A stretch of 64,000 nucleotides of DNA, taken from positions 558,001 to 622,000 of the forward strand of contig CM073200.1 of assembly GCA_037042915.1 (NCBI GenBank), given 5' to 3'. This document shows, in pieces, positions 21,593 to 32,731 of this stretch. The stretch's first letter is position 1. The number at the start of each line of letters is the position of its first letter. Both the position numbers and the translations under genes were made by a program. The notes beneath the pieces are model-generated. The model ran no database searches. It worked only from the letters and a program-made list of their open reading frames with translations, and was not told the origin of the DNA. The stretch comes from Auricularia sp. M13. Lineage: Eukaryota; Basidiomycota; Agaricomycetes; Auriculariales; Auriculariaceae.

Positions 21593-23903
21593 CTAGTGGT
21601 GGAACAGGCGCAACGTCGTGTGCGCAAATACAATGTCGTGCTCGTCGGCAGCCTTGATGCATTCCTCGTCCATGATGCTCCCGCTGGGCGCAGCGAGGTA
21701 GCGCACGCCGCTGCGGCGGGCACGATGTACGTTGTCGGGGAACGGGAAGAACGCGTCGCTGCTGCAAGCGACGCCGTCGAGCTGCTTCAAGTGGCTCCTG
21801 CGCTCCTCCTCGCTGAGCGGCGGCGGCACCGTCTCGAACAGCGCCTCCCACTGCGCGCGCTCGCCGCCCTCGAGCGGCTCGCCGCCGACAAAGAGATCGA
21901 TGGCGTTGGCCTTGTCTGCGCGCTTCGTGCCCTTCCTGAACGGCAGCGCGAGCACGCGCGAGTGGTGCCGCAGCCACCAGTTGTCCGCCTTGCTGCCCGC
22001 GAGGCGCGTGCAGTGGATGCGCGACTGCTGCCCCGCGCCGAGCCCGATGATCGCGCCGCGGTAGGCGTACGCGACGCTGTTGGACTGTGTGTACTTGAGT
22101 GCCAGCGTCGCGACAATCAGGTCAGTCACCGCAGCCTCGGGCAACTGCAGAATGTGAGAATAGCACGTAAGTCAAACGGGGTGCGCACATTTTTGTTCTT
22201 GGACACGATGTTGTTGAAAAGCTTCGCGTCGATTTTGACGTCGTTCCGGCCTTGCTGCAGCGAGATGCCGTACACTTGACGCGTCTCGATAGCGGCAGGA
22301 ATGTAGGCAGGGTCCATCTGCTCGCAATGAACACAACATGACCGAGAACAGTCATCATTCCTACCTGAAGCACACAGTATTTTCCGCCCTTCTTTTTCTG
22401 CAGCACCTCGAGCGCCTCTGGCGAGTAACCTGGCGCAATGATACCATCGGACACCTCGCGTGAGATGATTTTTGCGGTGGCGAGGTCGCACGGCTCAGAC
22501 AGGGCGATGAAGTCACCAAAGGACGACATGCGGTCCGCGCCTAAGTAGATGAAAAGCTTATCCATGTGGTAATTTATGAACACGCGTACCGCGGGCACGG
22601 GCATAGGCAGCGGCAAGCGGTGTCAAGGGTTCCTTGAGGTCATCCACGCCGTAGACCTTCTTTTCCGTGTCGTCGAGCGCCAGGCCGACAGCCGCGCCGG
22701 CGGGCGACACATGCTTGAAGGAAGCGGCAGCAGGAAGATTGAGGGCTTCGGTAAGCTCTTTCACCAGCGCAAACGAGTTGAGGGCGTCGAGCAGGTTAAT
22801 ATATCCCGGCGAGCCCGCGAGCACTGCCAAGCGTCAGATTCGGGGCAACACCGCGACTCAAAGCAGCCTGGCTTACCTGTGAACGGCAATGTCCCATTCT
22901 GCACAAAGGCCTGCGCAGGCTTCTGGTGGGGGTTGCAGCCGTACCGAAGCGGCAGGCGCTGGACTATGCCCGCGGGTGGGGCCTGCACGCCGGCCGTGGC
23001 GTACTGTTCCCTGAAGTAGCCGCTAATGGCGGCGTCGTACGCAGCGGTCATTTCGAACGCCTTGAGCGCGAGCCGCGCGCGCAGGCCCTCGCCGACGTTC
23101 GGCCATGCCTTGACGAATTCTGCATAATCCGCCGGGTCGCTGAGCACGCTCACGCGCGCGTGATTTTTCGCCGCGGCGCGTAGTAGTGTGACGCCGCCGA
23201 TGTCAATTTCCTCGACAGCGTCTGGTAGTGTGCAGCTTGCCCGCGCGATGGTCGCTTCGAATGGGTACAGATTGCACACAACGATGTCGATTTTGGCGAT
23301 CCCAGTCGCTTCGAGATCGGCAGCGTCGCTCGGGATATCGCGCGCGAGAATTCCTGCGGACAGCGTGAGCAGAGAGATAGAATATAAGTGGCAATGATGT
23401 GCAAGCTGTTCAATGAGATTGTGGGGCCAGCAGAGCGCGTAAAGCCTCGCAGATCCCGTTTCATCCATTTGCGGACGGCATAAAATGCACCGAAAGCATT
23501 GCAACATGCAAGTGACGTGAAAATTCGTTCACTTGAGTCTCGCTAATTCTTCATTCCACGAAAATGGATGGAGGCTTGGAAGGTGACTGCCACGACGCGA
23601 ACGGTGAACATACCTCCATGTACAGCTGGGTGCAGAGTTTTCACGCGTCCACCGAGCATCTCAGGCGCCTTTGTAACGTCTGCCACATCGCTGCATAGGT
23701 CATTAGCTGAATCAAGTCTGAAATCGGCTGCATGCGTACCTGATGGGCAGCCCAGCGTCACGCACTTTCTTCGCGGTCCCACCAGAACCCAAGAGGCGCA
23801 CTCCGGCATCGTTCAGCGCCTTCGCCAGCTCCAAAAGGCCGGTCTTGTCGTACACCGAAAGTAGCGCTATCCTGGCGTTAGCCTGGCTCTGTGGGCGCGG
23901 CAA
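21593..23903 (-). CDS. ADE17: Bifunctional AICAR transformylase / IMP cyclohydrolase
   Basis: Seven exons, complement of 21593..22144, 22189..22317, 22365..22540, 22590..22823, 22877..23353, 23614..23690 and 23740..23903, give 602 residues, the normal ATIC length. It performs the last two steps of de novo purine synthesis in the cytosol, formylating AICAR with 10-formyl-THF and closing the ring to IMP. The N-terminal MGS-like cyclohydrolase domain shows [13 protein letters not shown] and [19 protein letters not shown]. The transformylase domain has the catalytic Lys-His pair (K276, H277 in [11 protein letters not shown]), [12 protein letters not shown] and [15 protein letters not shown]. All introns fit frame; one is long (23354-23613, 260 bases) with no extra conserved exon inside it. 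ADE16 and ADE17 are yeast paralogues, so the symbol denotes the orthologue group. Confidence 0.95.
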
Positions 23904-24166
23904 TATTCACCAATCGGTGCCATCTCGTGAGGATCTCAGCGCAAGAGTGGATTCGGAAGTTTGCGGCGCGAACTCCGGTGGCTGAGCGAAAATCACGGAG
24001 GTAAATGACAGAGATTTTCACGGCCACAAATTGGATACTGGTCTCATGAAGCTCAAATCCGAGTACTAGTACACATTGATGATTGACCGTAGAAACACAT
24101 CCCAGGTCCCAAAAGCACAAATGGCAAATGCACCACAACTACGATCGTGTCGTTTTGAAGCCTCAA

Positions 24167-24576
24167 TCAACCGTCTTGTGGCTTCTCATTCTCCCCTCCG
24201 TCGCAGGAGCTCTCTCCGCGCTTGTTGAGCGCATCTTCACGCAGCTGCTTCATTTCTTCGCAGAGTTCCAGCATAGACGGGTCCTCGGAAAAGAGGCGTG
24301 CTGGGCTTCCATCGACGCGCAGGTCGATGATCATGTCCGGTTCGTCGTTAACCATGACCACCTTGCTCACTTCTGTGGCAATGACGGATATGCGCTGGAG
24401 GAAAAAATCATCAGGATGCGCCTACTCAAAGATTGCACAGAAAGTACGATGTGACTTACGGAGGACCCATCGTCGTTCTCGTGGTTCGCCAGGCTCCAGA
24501 TGTACTTGTCCGATAGCTGGAACGTGATCGCAGCGGAGGCAGGGATGTTGAGGATGATTCGCGGGAGATCCGACAT
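24167..24576 (-). CDS. Unknown 114-residue protein
   Basis: Two exons, complement of 24167..24394 and 24460..24576. The 65-base intron has a strong GTAAGT donor and joins in phase 0. The N-terminal part is beta-like and hydrophobic (RIILNIPASAAITF, KYIWSLANHE), the middle has MVNDEPDMIIDLRVDG, and the C-terminus is a charged helix with a Gly/Glu-rich tail. No signal peptide or membrane segment is present. I do not recognise the family. The clean splice and the non-random composition make it a likely real gene. Confidence 0.55.
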
Positions 24577-25513
24577 GACGAGGCAATGTGAGATGAGATC
24601 GCAGGAGTCTCTAATGCGTCTGAGCCTGAGGAGACTGTACGGCTGATGATGCATCTCTCAGCAGCGCCCTCTCGCGCATTAAGTACTCTCTTGAGCGTGG
24701 CTGTGGTTACAATGGTGGAAGCGTGGTCTACGAGGGGCTTTTGTACTCCCAACCACCAGGGAAGAGACTGAGTTGGACAAGCAGGCAAAGACAAGGACTT
24801 TGTCAGATGGTGCTGGCCACTTGGAGGGTATGATTCCGAGAATCCGTGGATTGCGCCTCCTATTAATGCCGACTTGTAATTTCATATTCCTTCTTGAAGC
24901 AAAGTTACGTCAATGATGTTTCCGAACAAGCATTCCTGGATGCTCCCAGCGGGAGCTACTCCGCATTGAACCCGAAAGTAATTCCTGGGGTTCACGTGCA
25001 CCACCACGAAATCCGTCCGCGTTCCATCCATTTTGACGCGGTCGCGGCTCACACGGGACAAGCATCTGGGCCAAGCCTTCACGCCTCCTATTTCATCCTC
25101 AACCGGCTCCCTCGAAATGAATCTTGCTTCTCACCGATGGTTATGTGTTGACTTTTCATTTGTTCGTGCTCTGTGGTCACAGGGGGAGCGGCCCAGGCAC
25201 CGGACCGGCAAGATAAACGCATCGCCACCTGCAGATCCTAAATCCGCGGATCCGTGCTGTGCGCTGCCGCCTTGAATCCCTCCGTCCTCCGTTTCCCGCG
25301 GGCGAAGCGGAGCGTTCCCAGCGGGGCACGTGGGACGAGTCAATTGAACGCCCGCGCGCCTAAAGTCCGGAGCCTTGGTCACTGGTTCACTGGTGGAACT
25401 CAGCGCGGCGTGCGGTTTGGATTGTTCCCGCCGCGCTTCGTCGAATTCCTGCAGTCGGGACTCGGCGTGTGGCTGGCTTCTCCCGCAACTACCGACACGG
25501 TTTGGGCGCAGGG
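24577..25513. other. Intergenic, no gene identified
   Basis: Nearly 1 kb without a supportable gene. Short open frames on both strands lack motifs. The right part is the upstream region of the small gene at 25743, including a run of ten or more cytosines near 25570 just downstream of its TATA box. Confidence 0.4.
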
Positions 25514-25520
25514 TATAAAG
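25514..25520 (+). promoter_or_regulatory. TATA box
   Basis: TATAAAG in a GC-rich context, about 225 bases before the ATG at 25743; it indicates a promoter driving rightward transcription with a long pyrimidine-rich 5' leader. Confidence 0.45.
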
Positions 25521-25742
25521 GAGCGACCGTGCAGTGCGGCCGGGCGGACACACACTTGCGTCTTACGCACCCCCCCCCCCCATCTCGCCCGGTTTGCACC
25601 GCTCCCGCTGTACAGTCACCCGTCTGCATCAGCCGTGCCGTCGCCCAAACAAGAAGTCTATCGGGCCTTATAACCTCAGCGCTCCCGCGGCCGCAACCCA
25701 ACGCCTCTTACTATCCTCCCACGACCATCTTCCCCAGCAAAA

Positions 25743-26017
25743 ATGTCGTCGGAATCGTACTTCCTTGTGCGTTGTGCTGCTTTTGCGTCCTAGCATTGCG
25801 GGCTGACACTACCATTGAACGCTCGCAGGACACCGCCAGCGGCGAATCGGGCTCGCTGCTGTCCACGCCGCGCACGCCGACGATTGAGATCAGCGTCACC
25901 ATTGAAGTCACGCAGACCGTGTGCGACGTCCGCTCACACAACATGGGCACCTGCCCGTGCGCCTCCCGCAACGCGGGCCCTGCTGTCAGCGCTGGGCCGT
26001 CCCGCGCGCGCAGATGA
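25743..26017 (+). CDS. Unknown 70-residue protein
   Basis: Two exons, 25743..25766 and 25829..26017. The first exon encodes only MSSESYFL. The 62-base intron has a GTGCGT donor and CTGAC branch site. The body is Ser/Thr-rich, with TPRTPTIEISVTIEVTQ and a short Cys-containing stretch NMGTCPCASRNAG. No signal peptide is visible. Support is the TATA box, pyrimidine-rich leader, AAAATG start context and clean splice; no family is recognised. Confidence 0.45.
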
Positions 26018-26545
26018 TCAATGGCTTGAAGCGCCTCACGCCCGTCTCATATTCCCCTTCCTCCACATGCATGGTGTTGTCGTTATGTCAGTCCCGTTCC
26101 ATGGTGTTGCCACTGTCTCGTCCACGATGCCCTTGCTTTGTCTCCCTGTATTTCGTAGCAATCACGACCTGGCATGTTTGTAGTCTTGCAAAGAAATAAG
26201 CTATCCTGAGAGTCTGTCGATCAAACCTTACAGTGGATAATTTAGCACAGTACTGCGCCGGAACTGAACCAATGCAAGAGTGCGGCATCCTGGCCGTGAA
26301 GGACAGCTTGGAGCTACTTTCAGTGACAAACAGCTGCGGGCATGGTGGTCGGTGTATGTAAACACGACACAGCGCAGAGCCGGCGAAGACTCTGCTCCGT
26401 CTCGTCGCGTGCACACCATCAGGGATCGCGATCTTCGCGGTTTCGCGTCGCAGGGGAGCCCAGGATTTCGGCGCACACAAGCGAGGTGATCATGTTCGCG
26501 GCTTTATCGGTCGCTTCCGCTCCTCTTTTCCGTTCCTCCATCATC
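26018..26545. other. Intergenic, nothing seen
   Basis: About 530 bases between the 70-residue protein gene and the Cax4 gene. No supportable gene or repeat. Confidence 0.4.
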
Positions 26546-27557
26546 ATGTCGACCAACGCAACACGCACAGCGCTCGAGCTGACACAAGTATACTGTGCGT
26601 ACCTTCATTTTTATCAGTATCCCAGTGCTCATGATGCTTCCCGTGCAGACCACAAGGGCTCCCCCATCAGCTTCACGCTCGCCATAATCACGCTCTCTCC
26701 GATTCTCCTGCAAGCCTCCTATGCGGCCCTGGCGCTATTCACGCGCGAACTCATCATCCTGGAGATGTGGGCTGGGCAGCTTGCATGCGAAGCGCTCAAT
26801 TGGGTCGCAAAGCACACGATCAAGCAGCCGCGTCCCGCAGGTATTCATACATTCGTCGTCTCAATGCTCGTATACTGACTTTTGTAAGATACCTATGGCA
26901 AGGGCTACGGCTTTCCGTCCAGCCACAGCCAATACATGGGCTACTTCGCGGCCTTTATCGCCCTGCACGTCCTCTACCGCTACACCCCCTCCCGAACGCC
27001 AAATGCGGGCCTCGTCCTACGCTCCATCGAAAGCCTGCGCGGGCCTGTCATCGTCCTTGCCACCTCCGCGTGGGCGGCGGCAGTATGTTACTCCAGGTCC
27101 GTGACAGTCGGTTGCCTCTGCTTCAGAAACACGCGTTTAGGGGTGGTAACCGTTACTGACGCCGCGCAGGATGCACTTGACGTACCACACGCCCGACCAG
27201 GTCTACTGGGGCGCGGGCATCGGCGCCGCGTTCGGCTGCCTCACCTACGCGTGCTGCGAGCTGCTCCCCGCGCGGTATCCCGCGTCGATTCCCGGTGCGT
27301 CCTCATTGCTCGGTCCCTGCATGCAGGCACGGGAGGAGTTTGCGCGGCGAGACTGACATACAACATGCGACACAGGCCGCCTGCGCCGCGCGATCCTCGC
27401 GCACCCGGTCGTGGCGTACTTCATGATACGCGACAGCTGGGCCGTGTGGGCGGACGGCGGGCACGAGCAGGCGTACGTCGCGTGGCGGCAACGGTGGGAC
27501 GCGCTCCACCGCAACGGCAACGGTCACAGTAACGCCGGCAAGATTAAGCAGTCGTAA
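26546..27557 (+). CDS. CAX4: Dolichyl-diphosphatase (Cax4/DOLPP1-like, PAP2 family)
   Basis: Five exons, 26546..26594, 26649..26840, 26889..27096, 27170..27294 and 27376..27557, give 251 residues. It removes a phosphate from dolichyl diphosphate on the ER lumenal side, recycling the lipid carrier of N-glycosylation. The three PAP2 motifs are visible: K-x6-R-P (K71 to P79), P-S-S-H (residues 90-93, with the catalytic histidine) and S-R-x5-H (H156 in YHTPDQVYWG). Several hydrophobic segments (about residues 22-50, 95-108, 130-148 and 165-185) fit a multi-pass ER protein. Length agrees with the family (about 230-250). The short polar C-terminus with Asn/Gly repeats is not conserved. Confidence 0.92.
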
Positions 27558-28135
27558 TCTCCCTTTCGCCCTCTCCTCTGGATCCACAACCTCGCGCACC
27601 CCATCACGCACATGTCTCTGTACACCATCGCATTGGCAACGCACGGACATCCTGTCACAGTTTTCTCGCTAGCTCGCACCTGTTTCTATGTAACCGTACT
27701 TTTGTCGCATACCTACCTACATACACACTTATCGTACTCCAGCCCTCGGTCTCGACTTGCACTTTTGCGGCGTTGGCTTTAATCGCGCATCCGTTGCCAT
27801 TTCAACTCCACTTCGCCCTCGAGTCTCGCTGGAGCGTGGCTCTGAGCGGGCAGATAGGGCGGAAACTTCAAGCACTCCACGGCATTGCGTTCCTGCCCTG
27901 CCCGCCATGCTGCCAAACCCACGCTTCCAGCGCATATGCTGTTTCATTCGACCCCACTACACCTGAGTCCCGCCATTCTGTTGCAACCGGCAAGCTGGTG
28001 CGCCTTCGCAACGTCTCTTCGCACCGTAGACAGAGCAGAGGGCATCGTTGCGGCACATGAGTCTGAGTCATCTTGCCAACTCATACTCAAGTCTCATCGC
28101 AGCAAAAAGTCTGCATTTTGCAATTTCAAGCCATA
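27558..28135. other. Intergenic between convergent genes, nothing seen
   Basis: About 580 bases holding the 3' flanks of Cax4 and HGH1. No gene recognised. Confidence 0.4.
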
Positions 28136-29631
28136 CTACACCTCTTCGATCTCGTCGTCCTCCTGCTGCACGCCGCCAGGCTCGTCGCGCTTGAGCAGAT
28201 TGACGAGCCGCTCGACGTGTTCTTGTATGTTCTCGTCGGTCTCGACGAGGTGCAGCGCGCGCACGACCTCGTACACGCCGTGCGCGCGCAGGAAGTCGCG
28301 CCCCCAGCGCTTGGTGCACAGCAGCAGCAGCGTTTCGACGAGCATCAGGCGCAGCGCGGCGTCCGGCTCGCGCGTCTTGGTCGCCGGCAGGAACTGCAGC
28401 GCCGCGGGCATCTTTTCTTGGTCCTACACCGCGTCAGTGCTTGCGTGAGTGAGTGAGTGTGTGTGTGGTTGGAGACGCACCTCGAGATCGAACTCCTCAG
28501 GGCCCGCGAGCGGCAGAAGGATGTAGGGAAGCGCGTCGATGCCGGCCGCCGGCGTCGGCGAGGGTGGCACGGTTACCTGCTCCGAGTCAGGGCTGAGGAT
28601 GGCGCGGTGCGCGGAGGCGCTGAAACAGCAGTTCCTGCGCGCGAGTCATAAGTGGTCAGAAACGTCGACAGTGTACTCGTGTGTTGCTCGAGCGCACTTC
28701 AGTGTCGAGATGACGCCGCCGCGCCGGATGGTGTCCTTGTGCTCGGTGAACGCGACAAGTTTCGCAAGCGGGAACTCGGGCCGCGCGTCGCTCACGCCGT
28801 CCGCGGCTGGCGTCAAGAAGAACTCACGACCCGCTGGCGTCTTGGAATTCGTTAGCCGTGCTGCAACAAACTGCGCTGTCCCAGCATACCGCGCTGAGAT
28901 TGGCAAACACGCTGGCCAGGAAGTGCAAATCGGCCTTCCGTCTGCGCTCGGCGCCCTCGACCACCGCAGCGTCGGCAAATGCGCTGACGAGGAGCGGAAG
29001 CGCCTTGACGTTGACCGTCTCGAGCGACGCGAGCGTCTCCGGCGCAATGCTCGTTGCGCTCCGCGAAAACGGCGGGTAGAACGGCGGGCTGAGCGCGGGG
29101 TCGCGTATGACGGGCACCTCGAGCGTCAGCAGCGTCTCGGCCGGGCCGGAAAACGCGGTCAAGTTTGAGAGTATCATCGCCGCGAGGTCCGCGAGCAGCG
29201 AGGGGGGGTGCTACTGCCAGTGTCCACCGCATCAGAAATTACCACCAAGTAGACTAATAACAAAGCTTGCAGGATACGCACCAGGATATACGAGCATATG
29301 AACGCCAGAAACTCGCGCTCGCCGAGCGGCGCGACGAGCTGCGGCGCGTCGCTGAGGTTGACGAGCGCGCGGAAGGCGTCGTGCGCGATGGCCGGCTGGT
29401 CGCGGCACAGGATCTTCAGATCGCGGACGGCGGTGGGCTCGGAGAGGAAGAGCGAGCGGTGCGCGCTGCCTTGCGGCGTGTGCCCCAGCAGATTCTGCAG
29501 AGCGATCTGCCGCACGTTTGGGTTGCGGTCGTGCAGGAATGGGAGCAGCTGCAGCAGTATTTTCGGGTTAGATTGAAGAATGTAATTGAGATGCGCTTGA
29601 GACGAACCTCGCGCAGTTCGTCAGAACTCAT
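28136..29631 (-). CDS. HGH1: HGH1 family protein (eEF2 folding adaptor)
   Basis: Six exons, complement of 28136..28423, 28481..28634, 28698..28840, 28890..29210, 29282..29548 and 29608..29631, give 398 residues. HGH1 is an armadillo-repeat cytosolic protein that helps the TRiC chaperonin fold translation elongation factor 2. Recognisable blocks are the N-terminal LLPFLHDRNPNVRQIALQNL, LADLAAMILSNLT, LHFLASVFANLSATPAGREF, TIRRGGVISTLKNC and LRAHGVYEVVRALH near the C-terminus, ending in an acidic tail. The first exon encodes only MSSDELRE. The intron before exon 3 must use the acceptor ...CAGTAG, because the earlier CAG would introduce a stop. Confidence 0.93.
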
Positions 29632-30284
29632 GCTGGTAGAGTAGAGAGAGATGCTCTGAGGAAGAAGGCGAGCGACGGATCTCGGTAGCACAATCTCCGA
29701 AACGTGAAATTCATTTTGTTCTTTTTGAAACCCAGATTCCGTCCGTTTACTGAGCGCAAAAAAAATTCCTGGTCATTTCCTCTAAACGAACTAAAATACA
29801 TAATGAGAAAGGATTAGGCAGTAATAATTATAAGCTTATATCATAACTCCAGTCTCGATGTTCGCCACACCGCGGGCATGCATCGACATGTACATCGTCT
29901 CAGCTATATCGTGTGACGACCGCATATATATGCCTGCGAATGGACTCAGTATGTTCATTAGATTGTGGTATGGAACTGTATCCCACTAAGCAACATCATG
30001 TTGAGCGTGTTTGCCACCATGAGCGACTGCTTGGCTTTACTGAGCGTTTTCTGAAGATGATCGCTGTCGGTTAGGTTCCCCATGATGCGAAGGACAGCGA
30101 AAGGGACGACAATCACTACATGGGGTGGCTTTCAGTATGTAGATCGAGTTGGCTATGTATGGGCCGAATTCGCACGCCCAGAGATTCAGACAATCGACGC
30201 AGACCCGCAATAGTCAGAGTCATGGCCTGGGGAGTAGGAGAGATCCAACAGCAGATAAATATATTGACAGCACGAGAAAAAATA
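29632..30284. other. Intergenic, AT-richer than its surroundings
   Basis: About 650 bases between HGH1 and Sec72, noticeably richer in A/T than the flanking genes, with no gene or repeat recognised. Confidence 0.4.
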
Positions 30285-31308
30285 TTACGCGGCAGCAGCA
30301 ATGTCTTGCTTTACCTCGGCAGGAATGGCGACGGCACCCTCCGCGGCGGCCTCCTCGCCCTCCAGTTTTTTCAGCTCGCGGTCGATCTCCTGCAGCAGAG
30401 CGGCAGTTTCCTGCAAGGAAGAGGTGAATACTCTTTCCCAGAGAATTAAATGAAGAGGCAAGACGACTGACCTGGCTTTGGGGCTCAAACATCAGCGCAT
30501 TGACGGTGGCCACTCGGGCGTCGCGGAGGCGGCCGAGGGCGACGAGCGCCTTGGCTCTGCGGAAGTGGCCCTTGCCCCATGGCGCCTTGTACTGCACGAC
30601 GAGGTTGGCGTCGAGCAGCGCCTGCTCGGCCTCGCCGTTGGACAGGTGGGCGGCGGAGCGGTTGCAGAGCACGAGCGCGAGCTCCTCGCGCATGAGCGCC
30701 TGGTTCTCCCACGGGTCGCGCGACGCGGCGAAGTTGGCGGCCATGGTGTACATCTGGATCGCCTGCGGGTACCGGCCCGCCTTGAAGTGGTTCTGCGCGG
30801 CGCCACGTCAGCGTTAAGCGCGCTCGCCGGCGCCTATTTGCTTTGGAATGCGCACGTTGCCCTCGTCCTTGGTCTTCGTGACCGCCACGGACCGCGCCGG
30901 GTGCACGATGTGCGGCGGCGGCGGGAACGCGAGGTCGGGCCGGTTGACGAGTGCCTTGGTGAGCAGGTTGAGCTGCGTAAAGTCCGTGCCGCAGTCCGCG
31001 CAGACTTCGAGCCCGTGCGGCGCGCAGAGCACCGTCTGGTTACTCGGCTCGCCCAGCTTCAGCGGCACGGGCTTGTAGTCGGCGTCGATGATGGACTGCA
31101 TGACGGGGTCCGGGCGCGGCGCCTGCTGTTGCTGCTGCTGCTGCATCATCCGTTGCTGCTGCTGCAACTGCGCCAGCTGTTGCAGTTGCTGAGGTGTCAG
31201 CTGCTTCAGCTGCTCGGGCGTGATCTGTATCGTCTGGGGCTGGCCCTGGGGCGGCCCATGCTGGTGCGGGTGCGGGTGCGGGTGTGGGTGGTCGTGTCCG
31301 TCGGCCAT
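30285..31308 (-). CDS. SEC72: Sec72-like component of the Sec63 translocation complex
   Basis: Three exons, complement of 30285..30410, 30472..30792 and 30856..31308, give 299 residues. Sec72 is a peripheral TPR protein of the post-translational ER translocon (Sec62/63 complex) that docks cytosolic Hsp70. The N-terminus is a His/Pro repeat followed by a Gln-rich tract. The central block NQTVLCAPHGLEVCADCG...LNLLTKAL and FPPPPHIVHPARS is typical of fungal Sec72. TPR units follow (HFKAGRYPQAIQMYTMAANF; LVLCNRSAAHLSNGEAEQAL; KGHFRRAKALVALGRLRDA). I use the ATG at 31308, at the start of the His/Pro repeat. A fragment of this first exon is duplicated at 35622-35808. Confidence 0.88.
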
Positions 31309-32731
31309 TGCACTGAAACTGAAAGGAACCGCTGAGTGTGAAACGCGATCGACAACTTGGCAAATGCTCAAACGGCTGTAGCGTTCCCAAACCCAACTCT
31401 ACTCTCTCAACTCTTAATATTGTGTATTGGAAATTCGACCACACCAGCCGGGTAACTTCAGCCTGCCAGGCGACATTCCAGTTGCAGTTTCCAGCCGCGC
31501 ACCTGGCTTTGGCCTCGAGGCCAATGTAGAATGCTACGGGAAAGCTACATACTCTGAAGGTGGCCCGGCCTGCACTGGTAAAGCTTCGGTCTTGGCTTCT
31601 CGACGTCCGGTACACGGCGACCATCTTCTGTAAAAACCATGGGACGCTACCGACGGCTCGCGAGCTCTGATAGAGGGCAGAGCGCGTATCGCGACCACCC
31701 CCTCCCTTCTGCTGCATGAGAGGCCGTCAACTTCGCTGACAAGTGCATGTGATATTGCACAACGTCGAGAGCTGCCAGAGCGGTTCAGCTAAACGTGGTA
31801 GCGTACCAGAGCGATAGGAGCTTGACCGGACGCTACGTAGACAGCAATAGCTACATGCGGCGGCTCTACCGCTATGGCAGCGATGTGGACAGAGTCAACG
31901 CCGCAATGCGCTGCGGAGCAGTGACTTGCCGCTACAGCGACTTTTGGTTTAACAGAAGCACCCCTCTGAATCCTCGACCAGTCACGTTCGTCTCCTCGTC
32001 ATTTCGCCTCACCACGCTCGCAACTGCGTCAAGACGCTCATACATGGTCAGGTGTCATCGACGCCCGTCTCCCGGTTGGCCTGTTCCACTCAATCTGCGT
32101 CGCCGCTCACACGCTGACTCGTTCGGCACAGGCGGATGGACGAGTTTATTGCGCCGGCAGCTCCTCGCGTTCTGTAAGCTATCCCTCGCATGCTGCGCGC
32201 TTCTCGTAACTGAAACGGCTCATTCCGCGCATGGCCGTTGCGACTCGAGCAGATTGGTACGCACATCCTCATTTTGCGTGTTGCATCGGCCTTGGAGATT
32301 CGGTGCGTGCGAGACGCAAACCTGCGCCGCAAGCGCGTCTTTTTGTACTCAGTCGACGTTTCCGCAGGGACGGCGCGGTCGCGTACGGCCTCGGGAGACG
32401 TTGTGCGAAATGTCTCCGTCGTCCTCTGCTGCCCCGAACGCGTTTCTGAGCCGCGCTTGGGATATTCTGTGGGAACATGAGTGCGACGGTCAGATTTCAT
32501 GTTTACGCGCAGAGGACCGCGTTTCAAGCGGCGGGAGGGCATTTAGGCAACCTGCTTCAGGAGGTCACTAACGGGCCTGTGCGATCCGAGCCGCCTTCGA
32601 CTCCGCGCACGGCCCAGGCTAGCCATACCTCTGCTCGAGACCTTTCCCAGTTCACTTAAACGAGTCGTTTCCTTTCCGGGAAAACTCGCTTCCGTCTACC
32701 CCATTTCGCCGACCGTCAGCACCGCGTCAGT
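31309..32731. other. Intergenic with diverged repeat unit
   Basis: No gene supported. The stretch 32200-32560 resembles 34890-35110 and 35330-35560: for example GAGTGCGACGG followed by CAGATTT...CGCG and GCGGCGGGA occur in the first two. The long rightward open frame at 31795-32571 has no motif and is in this repeat-like DNA. Confidence 0.4.

Noticed and set aside
25560-25585. Cytosine run as a possible structured element
   Set aside because: A simple homopolymer just after the transcription start region of a small gene; no matching G-run was found nearby on the same strand to form a structure.
31795-32571. A 258-codon rightward open frame
   Set aside because: It lies in repeat-like DNA, and related sequence elsewhere (34.9 and 35.4 kb) does not keep the frame.
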